A stretch of 24,564 nucleotides of DNA from CADCTM01 sp049671305 (GCA_049671305.1 JBATUR010000028.1:1-24564), one strand, 5' to 3'; positions 15,276 through 22,676 are shown, numbered from the stretch's first letter. Program-made: numbers and translations. The notes: generated by a model from the letters alone, not told the origin.

Positions 15276-17117
15276 ATGAGAGACCTAAGTCAAAAATCTA
15301 GTGATATTGATAAACGAATAGCGATTGCCTTCCGGCATTCTATTTGGTTAACTTACCTGCTAACTTTGGGTACGATCTCAGCGGGAGGACTATCATTTTT
15401 TTCTATTGCTACCCTCCTCAAGACAAATCCTGCCCAAGCTAACGAGAAGCAAACTGCTACTAATCCAGTACAAATTGAAGAATCTGATAATTCTACTAGT
15501 CTTTACTCAAGCGAAGCGACTAGTTTAGAAGAACAACAAACTACTTTTAAACAAGAAGATTCAAAAACTGAAAATCAAATAACCTCAACCTTAGAGCAAG
15601 AAAACTCAAACACTGAAAATCAAATAACCTCAACCTTAGACCAAAAACCACAGGCAATTGTAGCTCAAACTTCAACGGCAAAACTGCCAACATTTACAGC
15701 TCAAAACCAATCATCAGAAACTGAATTTAAATTCGCGCCTGGAGCAACTGTGCCTGCGCTGAATACAGTTAAAAGTAGCCTTCCACAACTAGCATCAGAA
15801 CCAACACCTGCTTTTGAGGCTTTTCAAGCACCACCGCTTGACACCTCCAAACCTGTTGAGCGCCTTTCTCAACTTCCCTTAGAACCCACAACCACACCTG
15901 CTTTTGAGGCTTTTCAAGCACCACCGCTTGACACCTCCAAACCTGTTCGCCTTTCTCAACTTCCCTTAGAACCCACAACCAGCCCACTTTTACCCAGCCA
16001 AACCTCAGATTCAGCAGTTTACAAAGGTCCTGGAAGCGCGGCATTACTTGGAGGTACTCTTCAGGCACAGTCTGCCAGAGATACTCCCGAACAAACCCAA
16101 CCGCGACTCGAAACCACCCCACAGGACATAAATCCCCTAGCCCCTACCCTCTTTTTCCAAGGTGTAGTCATCAATCAAGGCGATACCTCGGCACGGGCGC
16201 GGTTAACCGGATTTTACCCAATTTCCCCCAACGCCTTATTTGGTGGCACAGCCGAAGTTGGTACTGGACCCGACTTTTCTGACCCCCAGTCTGGCTCATT
16301 TAGAATCAATGAACTGTATTTTACTGGCAATCTTCCTAGCTATCCCAATCTGCGACTTACCGCAGGACTGGTTGATTTAACTTCTTATTTTGACCGCAAT
16401 AGCTTTGCCAAAGATGCCGCGACTCAATTCTTTAACCCTGTTTTTCAAACTAATCCAGCCCTTTCGGCAACCGGACTTGCTTCCCGTCCCGCCGTACTTC
16501 TAAACTGGAATATCACCGACAACATTGAGGCAAAAGCGGCTGGCTTTTCTTCAGCTCAAAGTATTGGCGATATTGGCTTAGATGCTTTTGCTGGTGAACT
16601 TGGTTTCCGCGCTGGTAATGGCATAGTTCGAGCAACTTACGCCACCGACCGCGATGTTGAACGTAATGGGTTCCAAGAAATCTATGGAATTCCTAGAAGT
16701 CCTGGTGAAACAGGTCCTAGGTCTTCAGACCGCGAGAGTTCCTACGGAATTAATGGAGAATACTTTTTTCCAGAAATCAAAATGGGCGTGTTTGGTCGCT
16801 ATGGACGTTATGAGAATACCTCAATTGGTCGCGGCGGCGATACCTACAGCCTTGGACTTAATTTCTTAGACTTGTTTATGCGAGATGACCGACTTGGTTT
16901 TGGTTATGGTCGCAATTTATCTAATGATGAACTCCGCCGCCAAGCTGGGGCAAAGGTTCCAGATGTTTGGGAATTATTTTATGACGTGCGCCTTTCACCA
17001 ATACTTCGAGCAGCGGTGACATTGCAAGAGCGTAACCAGTTTACAGAAACTGTTGTAGGGTTCCGCATAAAAACTGAATTTGATGTGAGTTCTGTGCTGG
17101 GGAGAGTATTTCGATGA
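15276..17117 (+). CDS. OprB-like outer-membrane beta-barrel porin with a long Pro/Gln-rich linker
   Basis: 613 residues from the ATG at 15276; the frame opens at a TTG at 15213, but the ATG (MRDLSQKS) places a normal hydrophobic signal core at 24-46 and cleavage after AQA (53-55). Residues 56-290 are low-complexity, rich in T, Q, P and S, and contain two in-frame tandem repeats. From about 290 the sequence alternates like a beta-barrel and carries OprB-type features such as GLVDLTSYFDRNSFAKD and TQFFNPVFQTNPAL, ending with FRIKTEFDVSSVLGRVF. OprB porins allow passage of sugars and other small solutes; cyanobacterial members usually carry an SLH domain at the N-terminus, which I do not see here. 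The stop codon overlaps the start of the TPR gene. A link to polysaccharide secretion is inference from context. Confidence 0.78.
   Translation: MRDLSQKSSDIDKRIAIAFRHSIWLTYLLTLGTISAGGLSFFSIATLLKTNPAQANEKQTATNPVQIEESDNSTSLYSSEATSLEEQQTTFKQEDSKTENQITSTLEQENSNTENQITSTLDQKPQAIVAQTSTAKLPTFTAQNQSSETEFKFAPGATVPALNTVKSSLPQLASEPTPAFEAFQAPPLDTSKPVERLSQLPLEPTTTPAFEAFQAPPLDTSKPVRLSQLPLEPTTSPLLPSQTSDSAVYKGPGSAALLGGTLQAQSARDTPEQTQPRLETTPQDINPLAPTLFFQGVVINQGDTSARARLTGFYPISPNALFGGTAEVGTGPDFSDPQSGSFRINELYFTGNLPSYPNLRLTAGLVDLTSYFDRNSFAKDAATQFFNPVFQTNPALSATGLASRPAVLLNWNITDNIEAKAAGFSSAQSIGDIGLDAFAGELGFRAGNGIVRATYATDRDVERNGFQEIYGIPRSPGETGPRSSDRESSYGINGEYFFPEIKMGVFGRYGRYENTSIGRGGDTYSLGLNFLDLFMRDDRLGFGYGRNLSNDELRRQAGAKVPDVWELFYDVRLSPILRAAVTLQERNQFTETVVGFRIKTEFDVSSVLGRVFR
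15552..15641 (+). repeat. 45-bp in-frame tandem repeat
   Basis: Two copies, 15552-15596 and 15597-15641, encode QEDSKTENQITSTLE and QENSNTENQITSTLD in the linker of the porin. DNA identity is high, including silent positions, so the duplication is recent. Confidence 0.9.
15804..15980 (+). repeat. 90-bp in-frame tandem repeat
   Basis: Copy 1 (15804-15893) and copy 2 (15894-15980) are identical except for a 3-bp deletion in copy 2 (KPVER against KPVR). They encode TPAFEAFQAPPLDTSKPV-type units of 30 and 29 residues in the linker of the porin. Near-perfect identity shows a very recent duplication. Confidence 0.95.
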
Positions 17118-19576
17118 ATAACAATAAAGTAGATATTTCCGTCTTATCTTCTCTCGATAAGTGTCAATCATTTGACAATAAAGTCAATATTCCAGTCAAG
17201 TCGTCTCCTAACCAAAGCAATTCCTTTGCCAAAAATAATTCTTTAGGCACTCAAGGCAAAGCAACTAGTCGTAGCCAAACGAAACGACCATCAAAATTTG
17301 GTTTAATAAGCTTGCTGGTTTTAGGCTTAACTGGAGTTCTGACTTTTGAACCGATGATTGGGCAAATTCCAGCAGCGCAAGCTCAAGCGGTTCCAGCAGC
17401 GGCACGACGTGGTTTTACGTTGCTACAGCAAGGATTAGTCAACGATGCTATTGCGGCTTTTAAGCAAGCGATCGCTAATTCTCCTCAATCTTTAGATGCC
17501 AAACTCGGACTCGCCCAAGCTTACCAAAAGGCGGGCAAAGACAGCGAAGCCTGGAGTGCTTATCAACAAGTTCTCGCTCAAAGTCCCAATAATCAACCTG
17601 CATTAAAGGCAGTTGGTTTACTTGGTAGTTACCGACAAGAATGGCAAGTAAAAGGGATAGATGCCTTAACAACCCTGCTGAAACTGACTCCGAATGATAT
17701 TTCATCTCGTGCTGCACGAGGCTTGTTGTTGGGCTACCAAGGGCGTTATAGCGAGGCTTTTGCTGATTACCAAATTGCTCTGCAAAATCCGACACCTGAT
17801 ACTCTTTTGGGCGCTGCTCAAATTTATACTTTTAGCGGTGATGCCAAGCAAGGGCTAGAGTTTTTTAAGCGTTATCAAGCGACTGGCAAAACTATTCCGA
17901 TTTATCAAGTTGCCGCTTACGGACGGGCGCTGCGTGAAACGGGTAGTGTAAGTCAGGCAATACAAGTGCTGAAACAGGCTCTTTCCCAGTCTGGCAAGTT
18001 TCCTGGTACAGAGATTGATATTAGATCAGCTTTGGCTCAAGCTTATGCGGCAAATCGTCAAGTTCCCAAAGCGTTGGCAGTTTTAGAGCCTTTGCGGAGT
18101 AAAAAAGATGGTACCTTAGCTTTGGCAAGGTCTTTGACGACTATTGGTCGTAGTGAAGGTGATACGCAGCTTTATCGAGAGGGCGCGGCTTTATATCGCC
18201 AGATTTTGGGCTCGTCGTCGGAGGCTTCTCAAAGTTTGGTTAGAGAGGCGGCTGATGTTTTGAGTGAGTTGCCGGAAGAAAGGGCAGCGGCGCTAGTGCT
18301 TTATAAGCAGTTGATTGCTGTGCAGCCGGATAATAAGACTTTGTTGGTGAAGCAGTTACTGCTGGAAAGTCAATTGGGGCAGATTTCGGATGCTGATTTG
18401 GCTTCGCGTTTGCTGCCGGCGCTACAACCTTTGCCTACTGATGCTGCTGAGTTAAGATCGCTTGGCTTAGGTTTGGCACAGTTAGATCCTCCTAATCCGG
18501 TTCTGCTTTCTGTTTACCAAAATCTACTAAGTTCTAATGTAGATGCGCCTTTTCTGAATTTCCGGGTTGCTCAAATCTTTTTGCAGCAAAATCAGTTGGC
18601 TGAAGCGAAAAGTGCTTTGGCTGCTTATAAGGCGACTGCTTCTGGTGCTGATGATTTGGCGCCTGATTTGTTGCTGGCAGATATTCAGCGGCGTGAGGGG
18701 AATTTGGATGCCAGTGCCCAAACTTATGAGGCTTTGATTGCTCGTAATCAAATAGGTGATGATTTGCTGAATGGGGCGCTGCGGGGGTTAGCGGGTGTGC
18801 GTTTGGCGCAAGGGCAGCCAGATCAAGCGATCGCTCTTTATGACCAATTACTTCAGCGTAACCCGAATGATTTGCGTACGGCTTTGGGACGGGCAACTAT
18901 TGCTTACCAGGCAAAGCGGATTAACCAAACTGATGCAGAAGCTGTCCTCAATCGTTGGTTATCCACTGAGCCTGCGACTAATACGCCTCCAGAGCTGATT
19001 AACCTTGTTGGTACGCTCCCCCCAGCTCCTGAGCGCGAAGCCTTGTACACTGCCCTGCTAGCCGTCGCTCCGAACGATGTTCCGCTTCAACTGCGACAGT
19101 TACAGGTATTGGCTGTCCGAGATCCGCAAGGCGCAAAAGATCGTGTGGCGCAGTTGATTGCTCGTAATCCTGATAACATTGGCGCTTATTTTGTCCAGGG
19201 AGAGTTAGCCCAAAATTTGGGAGATTTGGAACTGGCAAGCCTTGCTTATTCTGGTATTTTGGCAAAGCAGCCGAATAACATTGATGCTTTGGCGGCATTG
19301 GCTGGGGTTCGTTTTGAACAAAGGAAATTTGTTGCTGCCACTGGACTCTATAATCAAATTCTGGCAATTAATCCCAAGAATTTGCTTGCCCGTCGGGCTT
19401 TGGCTGAATTGAGCCTTGCTCAAGACCAACCATTTACGGCACTCGAACGGTTTAAACAACTGCAACAAGAACAACTTGTTAGTCTGTCAAATCCAGAATT
19501 TGTTAATCGCGTCCAAAGGTTAGAGGTGGATATCCTCAAGCGTCGGGGCTTCCAGCCTTATTGGGAGCGTTTTTAG
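17114..19576 (+). CDS. Periplasmic TPR-repeat protein, BcsC/PgaA/AlgK-like in form
   Basis: 820 residues. A 60-residue polar N-terminus precedes a hydrophobic core (62-79) and an AQAQA cleavage-like site (88-92), so export by a long signal peptide or a membrane anchor is likely. From about 95 to 815 the protein is a string of TPR units (for example RRGFTLLQQGLVNDAIAAFK, AKLGLAQAYQKAGKDSEAWS, LASLAYSGILAKQPNNIDAL), a scaffold for protein contacts. It ends in RRGFQPYWERF with no barrel of its own. The ATG overlaps the porin stop (ATGA), so the two are translated together. TPR proteins that pair with or are fused to a barrel (BcsC, PgaA, AlgK with AlgE) guide polymers across the periplasm; that function here is inferred. 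Two HIP1 sites lie inside. Confidence 0.85.
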   Translation: MNNNKVDISVLSSLDKCQSFDNKVNIPVKSSPNQSNSFAKNNSLGTQGKATSRSQTKRPSKFGLISLLVLGLTGVLTFEPMIGQIPAAQAQAVPAAARRGFTLLQQGLVNDAIAAFKQAIANSPQSLDAKLGLAQAYQKAGKDSEAWSAYQQVLAQSPNNQPALKAVGLLGSYRQEWQVKGIDALTTLLKLTPNDISSRAARGLLLGYQGRYSEAFADYQIALQNPTPDTLLGAAQIYTFSGDAKQGLEFFKRYQATGKTIPIYQVAAYGRALRETGSVSQAIQVLKQALSQSGKFPGTEIDIRSALAQAYAANRQVPKALAVLEPLRSKKDGTLALARSLTTIGRSEGDTQLYREGAALYRQILGSSSEASQSLVREAADVLSELPEERAAALVLYKQLIAVQPDNKTLLVKQLLLESQLGQISDADLASRLLPALQPLPTDAAELRSLGLGLAQLDPPNPVLLSVYQNLLSSNVDAPFLNFRVAQIFLQQNQLAEAKSALAAYKATASGADDLAPDLLLADIQRREGNLDASAQTYEALIARNQIGDDLLNGALRGLAGVRLAQGQPDQAIALYDQLLQRNPNDLRTALGRATIAYQAKRINQTDAEAVLNRWLSTEPATNTPPELINLVGTLPPAPEREALYTALLAVAPNDVPLQLRQLQVLAVRDPQGAKDRVAQLIARNPDNIGAYFVQGELAQNLGDLELASLAYSGILAKQPNNIDALAALAGVRFEQRKFVAATGLYNQILAINPKNLLARRALAELSLAQDQPFTALERFKQLQQEQLVSLSNPEFVNRVQRLEVDILKRRGFQPYWERF
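17123..17230 (+). repeat. 54-bp imperfect in-frame tandem repeat
   Basis: Copies 17123-17176 and 17177-17230 encode NKVDISVLSSLDKCQSFD and NKVNIPVKSSPNQSNSFA at the cytoplasmic N-terminus of the TPR protein. It is older than the porin repeats, judged by its divergence. Confidence 0.65.
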
Positions 19577-19621
19577 GACAAGGAAGCGCTTTAATAGTTG
19601 GAACTCTATATTGGTTTTGTC

Positions 19622-19730
19622 GTAGGGGCGCAACTTCGCGAAAGCGCCCTTAACGTTTGCGCTCTGAAGAGCAGCGTTCGCCTGAGCTCACGCCGAAGTC
19701 AGCGCAACGCTCTCGCCAAAATCGTCCACG
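19622..19730. repeat. GC-rich dispersed palindromic repeat
   Basis: GGGCGC (19626) pairs with GCGCCC (19644), GCTCT-GA-AGAGC lies in the middle, and AACG/CGTT flank it. Words such as GTAGGGGCGCAA and TTCGCGAAAGCGCC are typical of multi-copy intergenic palindromes in cyanobacterial genomes. Copy number cannot be seen from one window. Confidence 0.6.
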
Positions 19731-19749
19731 AAAGCCTGGTTAATTTTCG

Positions 19750-19777
19750 GTACTTACTGCAAGCTTGCAGTAAGTAC
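19750..19777. repeat. Perfect 28-bp palindrome
   Basis: GTACTTACTGCAAG is directly followed by its exact reverse complement, with no spacer. With no loop it suits a dimeric DNA-binding site or cruciform, or the stem of a terminator for the TPR gene if the centre opens; there is no T-tract. Confidence 0.75.
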
Positions 19778-20000
19778 TGCATCAATTCATTAAAGCAATA
19801 CTTGCTGTTTTGAGTGTTAAAGTAATGCAATCCTGCATCTGAACCTCAAAGGCTTTCAGAAAAGATCACCGATTCAAAAATAGTTAATTATGGGAGTCAA
19901 AAACTATTAGAAATTCTTACTAAAAATTAATTCACACAAGTAGTCTACAAATGTGAGTAATCTTGTTAAAAAGATTATTGTTGATTATCTACCGACAAAC

Positions 20001-20180
20001 CTATTTTTTCTCAAAATCAGTCTGTAGGTCTGGAGTGCGCGGTAGAGTACGAATAAATTCCCGTAGTATGTCTGTTTTAGTTCTACCAGTTCTACGAGAC
20101 TCTTCCTCTAGCCGATCTAACTCAACTAGGGGTAAACGGAAGGTTATTTTCTTGGGAATTTGAGCTGGGTTACTTGTCAT
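20001..20180 (-). CDS. Small ribbon-helix-helix-like protein
   Basis: 59 residues from the ATG at 20180 (MTSNPAQIPKK); a TTG at 20237 would add 19 residues but is less likely. ITFRLPLVELDRLEEESRRTG fits the beta-strand and first helix of CopG/Arc-type repressors, followed by RTKTDILREFIRTL as the second helix. Such proteins bind DNA as dimers and are often antitoxins or plasmid-control proteins. No toxin gene lies directly next to it. No clear Shine-Dalgarno is seen. Confidence 0.6.
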   Translation of the reverse strand: MTSNPAQIPKKITFRLPLVELDRLEEESRRTGRTKTDILREFIRTLPRTPDLQTDFEKK

Positions 20181-20620
20181 TGATGAAGATATGCCATACA
20201 ATTTGGGTACAGGAAGGCTAACTAAAATATGGCTCAACTCAGCAAGACAAACACATAATAACGCCTAAATCACTGTATCTCCCTTAGATACAACTCCGTC
20301 TAGGAAAACTCTTCACAAAAAGTACATCTTTTGAAGCTTGTCTCTTCTGGGATGCCCTGAAAACGCTGCTTGTATAAAGCCGGTCTAATTTAACTTATTT
20401 TAAGTATAAGTCTGTGCATACTTTTAACCCAACTCTTCTAGGTATTATATTTTTAAATCGCACTTCTCTCAAGGCATTACTGACTAAGTTACTGCATTAA
20501 GATCAGTGTCAAAGATTGCTACGATCAATTATCAGTTCCTTAATCACAAAAACAATGCTATTATCGGCTATACTGTTATCACAACACTGAGCAAAACATA
20601 AGGCATCTGGGACTTAAAGA
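20181..20620. other. Non-coding region between the two divergent RHH-like genes
   Basis: No gene seen. It separates two divergent small DNA-binding genes and probably contains both promoters. TATACT at 20569-20574 could be a -10 element for the rightward gene, without a convincing -35. Near 20388-20424, ACTTAT/ATAAGT and AAGTAT/ATACTT form two overlapping, mutually exclusive stems. Confidence 0.45.
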
Positions 20621-20860
20621 ATGAGAACTAGCCAGAAGCAACAATTTTTAGAAAGAGATGACTATCTCAGGTTTCGATTACCAGAAGCACTCAAAGAGAG
20701 ATTTAAACTGTATTGTTATCTGAAAGGTATAACAATGTCAGATACGGTAAGAGAGATGATTGAAGAAGTTCTGGAAAACGAGGACTTAGAACAGCTTTTG
20801 CAGGAAAAACTTTTGGAGGAAAAACTAAGAGATAACTCAAAAGATTTACCTGCTCAATAA
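20621..20860 (+). CDS. Small ribbon-helix-helix-like protein
   Basis: 79 residues. YLRFRLPEALKERFKLYCYL followed by ITMSDTVREMIEEVL matches a ribbon-helix-helix DNA-binding domain (strand, helix, turn, helix at about 15-50). The C-terminal end (51-70) is highly acidic and helical (LENEDLEQLLQEKLLEEKL) and could bind a partner or form a coiled coil. A GGGA about 11 nt before the ATG may serve as ribosome site. It is probably a repressor or antitoxin; there is no matching toxin directly downstream, only a broken Uma2 gene on the opposite strand. Confidence 0.65.
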   Translation: MRTSQKQQFLERDDYLRFRLPEALKERFKLYCYLKGITMSDTVREMIEEVLENEDLEQLLQEKLLEEKLRDNSKDLPAQ

Positions 20861-20898
20861 AAGCTGTCACTACAAGAGTGTTTTTGATTAGGGACTAT

Positions 20899-21177
20899 TT
20901 AGCGATAGGCTCGAAAAGCCTGATCGCAATTTAAGTTTAACTCAGTAAAAGTGGGTGACACGATTTTCGAGCCTTCTTGGAAGCGTTGCACTTCGTACTC
21001 ACCCTCTACCAACTGATAGACGCTGAATGTCGGATGTTTTGGGTAGCCAATATGAAGCCTTCCCCCTAACCCTAAATAGTCTACAATCCAGTATTTTTGG
21101 ATGCCTAATGCTTCGTAGTCTCGCAATTTGGTTAGGTAGTCATCTTGCCAGTTGGTTGAGCGGGCATTTCTCAGCAG
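20899..21177 (-). pseudogene. Uma2-family nuclease remnant (C-terminal half)
   Basis: The frame is open from 21177 (after a stop at 21178-21180) to 20899 and encodes RSTNWQDDYLTKLRDYEALG, then IQKYWIVDYLGLGG and a C-terminal beta part. This is the second half of the Uma2/DUF820 fold (PD-(D/E)XK-like), which normally has about 190 residues; only about 92 remain, and the N-terminal strand-helix part and first catalytic acid are missing. No good start codon exists (a TTG at 21126 would give 75 residues). It is most likely a decayed gene cut by a rearrangement near 21180. Confidence 0.75.
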
Positions 21178-21198
21178 TTATGCGGAAGCACTCGACAA

Positions 21199-21447
21199 TT
21201 AATTAGACGTAACTTTAAACGACTGACCAACTAATTCAAACTCTGCTACGTTTTGCTCTTTTAATTTGGTTTCGATTTCTTCAAATAGCTTAACTGTTGT
21301 AACGGAATAATAGCGCTCACCGCATAACTGACAGACTCCTGCCAGTACCTTCACCGTCGCGGTATTTCCACCGCCTTGCAGGGTTTCGATAACTGCCTCT
21401 TGATGGACATGACCCCCACAAATTGGGCATTTTTCAGGCATGAGCAT
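21199..21447 (-). CDS. YgiT-type zinc-finger protein (antitoxin-like)
   Basis: 82 residues. Two cysteine pairs, C7/C10 (KCPICGGH) and C39/C42 (VCQLCGERYY), form the zinc site of the MqsA/YgiT N-terminal domain. The C-terminal part (FEEIETKLKEQNVAEFELV) is too short for the helix-turn-helix of full MqsA. Proteins of this short type lie next to DUF4258 genes in many cyanobacteria and are regarded as candidate antitoxins. A strong AAAGGAG, overlapping the end of the upstream gene, sits before the ATG, so translation is likely coupled with the DUF4258 gene 6 bp upstream. M3 is an alternative start. Confidence 0.82.
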   Translation of the reverse strand: MLMPEKCPICGGHVHQEAVIETLQGGGNTATVKVLAGVCQLCGERYYSVTTVKLFEEIETKLKEQNVAEFELVGQSFKVTSN

Positions 21448-21453
21448 GAATTT

Positions 21454-21774
21454 TCATCTCCTTTGTCGCCAGTCAATCCAAAGATTGGGGTCTGGAGAGT
21501 ATACAGTAATAAGAATAGCTAAATTTTGACTTTCGTCATATGCCCATACGGTGTGTAAGTAGCTTCCTGTAGCTAGTTCTCCACAAATTAGGCAGCTTGG
21601 ATAAGGTGTATCGTCTGGATAATCTCCAATAATTGAACCTTGAATAACTGAGGTATAAATCTCGTCAAAGGTTACTTGTCTTTGGGCTAATCTTTCTCTA
21701 GCATGGCGACTTACAATTACTTGCTGCGCTTCAATTGCTGCAATAATATTGTCAAATAAAAGCTTGTCTGTCAT
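21454..21774 (-). CDS. DUF4258-family protein (toxin-like)
   Basis: 106 residues. SRHARERLAQRQVTFDEI (22-39, with H24) and the later HTVWAYDES (74-82) with ILITVY are the hallmarks of DUF4258, a RelE-like small fold often found beside YgiT-type zinc-finger proteins. C61/C64 (SCLICG) are an additional pair seen in this subfamily. The pair of genes has the order toxin-like then antitoxin-like, as in mqsRA. Biochemical activity as an mRNA interferase is not shown by sequence. No clear Shine-Dalgarno is seen before the ATG at 21774. Confidence 0.8.
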   Translation of the reverse strand: MTDKLLFDNIIAAIEAQQVIVSRHARERLAQRQVTFDEIYTSVIQGSIIGDYPDDTPYPSCLICGELATGSYLHTVWAYDESQNLAILITVYSPDPNLWIDWRQRR

Positions 21775-22202
21775 GGTTGTGATGTTTAGATAAGTTCCAG
21801 CTTAAGCTCTCGAACCCAGTCATAGCGTGTGGTCGGTCTGAACTAAACCCGAAGTATTCGTAGTCTTCACTCTAGAGATAATAGGGAAATGAAACAATGT
21901 GCTTTGCATATTGTTTTTTTAACAGATGTGATGTAGATGGCAACTGATCCGCCTTCTTCGACATCTAAGCTGCACATTCCCATCTTCCCCATCAAAATTA
22001 ACCCCCCTCTCCCCCAGCCCCTCTCCCACTAAGGGGCGAGGGGAGCAAGAAAATCATGCACAAGAGCGAGCGAGAGAGAAGCAAGACTCCTGTCCCCCTT
22101 CTCCCCTAGTGGGAGAAGGGGCTAGGGGATGAGGGGGATCAACCATCCGATCGCACATTTCCCCAAAACACGCTAATATTATTTCCAAATAAATAAAAAC
22201 AG
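21775..22202. other. Non-coding region with GC-rich inverted repeat
   Basis: No gene seen. It separates the leftward toxin-antitoxin-like pair from the rightward C-rich gene block and is dominated by the large inverted repeat at 22002-22137. Promoters for both directions are expected but not identifiable. Confidence 0.5.
22002..22137. repeat. GC-rich imperfect inverted repeat (35-bp arms), dispersed-element type
   Basis: The left arm (22002-22036, CCCCTCTCCCCCAGCCCC and on) and right arm (22103-22137, GGGAGAAGGGGCTAGGGG and on) pair with few mismatches around a 66-bp centre. This C/G-block element is common between genes in many cyanobacteria and can form a long hairpin. ATCAA occurs beyond both arms, but not directly abutting the left one, so a target duplication is not secure. 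Confidence 0.75.
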
Positions 22203-22289
22203 ATGAACGCGCCTCGGCGAGTGATACCAACACTCAACCAAGACGACTTCACCTCCCATGAAACCACCATGAAAGGAGCCATATCATGA
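22203..22289 (+). CDS. Small ORF coupled to the next gene
   Basis: 28 codons, MNAPRRVIPTLNQDDFTS to KGAIS, whose stop overlaps the next start as ATGA (22286-22289). It shares the C-rich, G-poor composition of the two genes that follow, which supports real translation. It could be a leader peptide that couples translation, or a small protein. No strong ribosome site precedes it. Confidence 0.45.
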   Translation: MNAPRRVIPTLNQDDFTSHETTMKGAIS

Positions 22290-22585
22290 TGCCAGAAAAT
22301 ACTCAAAACCACCACAGTGTAAGCATTCCAGCAGAATGGAGCTTACCCAAATTTGCCCTAGCCAGCCGCATCCAAACCACACCAATCAGCTTCGGCAACA
22401 AACTCAAAACAGGCGAAATCATCGGCATAGAATACCTCAGCCCCGACAGCCCCCAAATCCAACAAGGGCACAGACCAGGCTGGAGTTACATCATCAAAAT
22501 CGACATAGATCCAGAAGACCCCTGGTATCACATCGAGCAAACCCTCTGCATTTACGAAGCAGAAATCAGCCAACTACAAACGTAA
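22286..22585 (+). CDS. Conserved-looking hypothetical protein, 99 residues
   Basis: Not recognised. A good AGGAG lies 7 nt before the ATG (ATGATG, so M1 or M2). SFGNKLKTGEIIGIEYLSPDS (around 36-56) and GWSYIIKIDIDPEDPW (65-80) suggest a small beta-barrel-like fold with many strands, ending with a short helix. No signal peptide or membrane segment. Third codon positions strongly favour C, unlike the polysaccharide genes. It is followed by an intrinsic terminator. Its neighbours (a possible winged-helix protein, a tyrosine recombinase) suggest a mobile or plasmid-like module. Confidence 0.65.
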   Translation: MMPENTQNHHSVSIPAEWSLPKFALASRIQTTPISFGNKLKTGEIIGIEYLSPDSPQIQQGHRPGWSYIIKIDIDPEDPWYHIEQTLCIYEAEISQLQT

Positions 22586-22604
22586 CCCCGATACCAAAAC
22601 ATCT

Positions 22605-22634
22605 AGCTCCTACATCTCAGTAGGAGCTTTATTC
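22605..22634 (+). terminator. Intrinsic terminator
   Basis: AGCTCCTAC (22605-22613) and GTAGGAGCT (22620-22628) form a perfect 9-bp stem with a 6-nt loop, followed by TTATTCG. It lies 20 bp after the stop of the 99-residue gene. The T-tract is short, so some read-through into the next gene is likely. Confidence 0.65.
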
Positions 22635-22676
22635 GTTGAAAAATTAACAATCAAAACCTCTACCGAGCATAAAACC

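Larger units (their letters stand above)
19577..20000. other. Non-coding region after the TPR gene, rich in palindromes
   Basis: No supported gene. The first part (about 19622-19730) is GC-rich and full of short palindromes, unlike the AT-rich DNA around it; it looks like a dispersed cyanobacterial repeat. A 28-bp palindrome follows at 19750. The remainder, to 20000, is AT-rich without clear features. Confidence 0.6.

Noticed and set aside
18534..19367. Long minus-strand frames opposite the TPR gene
   Set aside because: They are low in normal amino-acid composition, have no start signals and mirror the strongly coding TPR frame.
19598..19813. A 71-codon plus-strand frame after the TPR gene
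   Set aside because: It spans a GC-rich palindromic repeat and a 28-bp palindrome; the coding look comes from the repeat.
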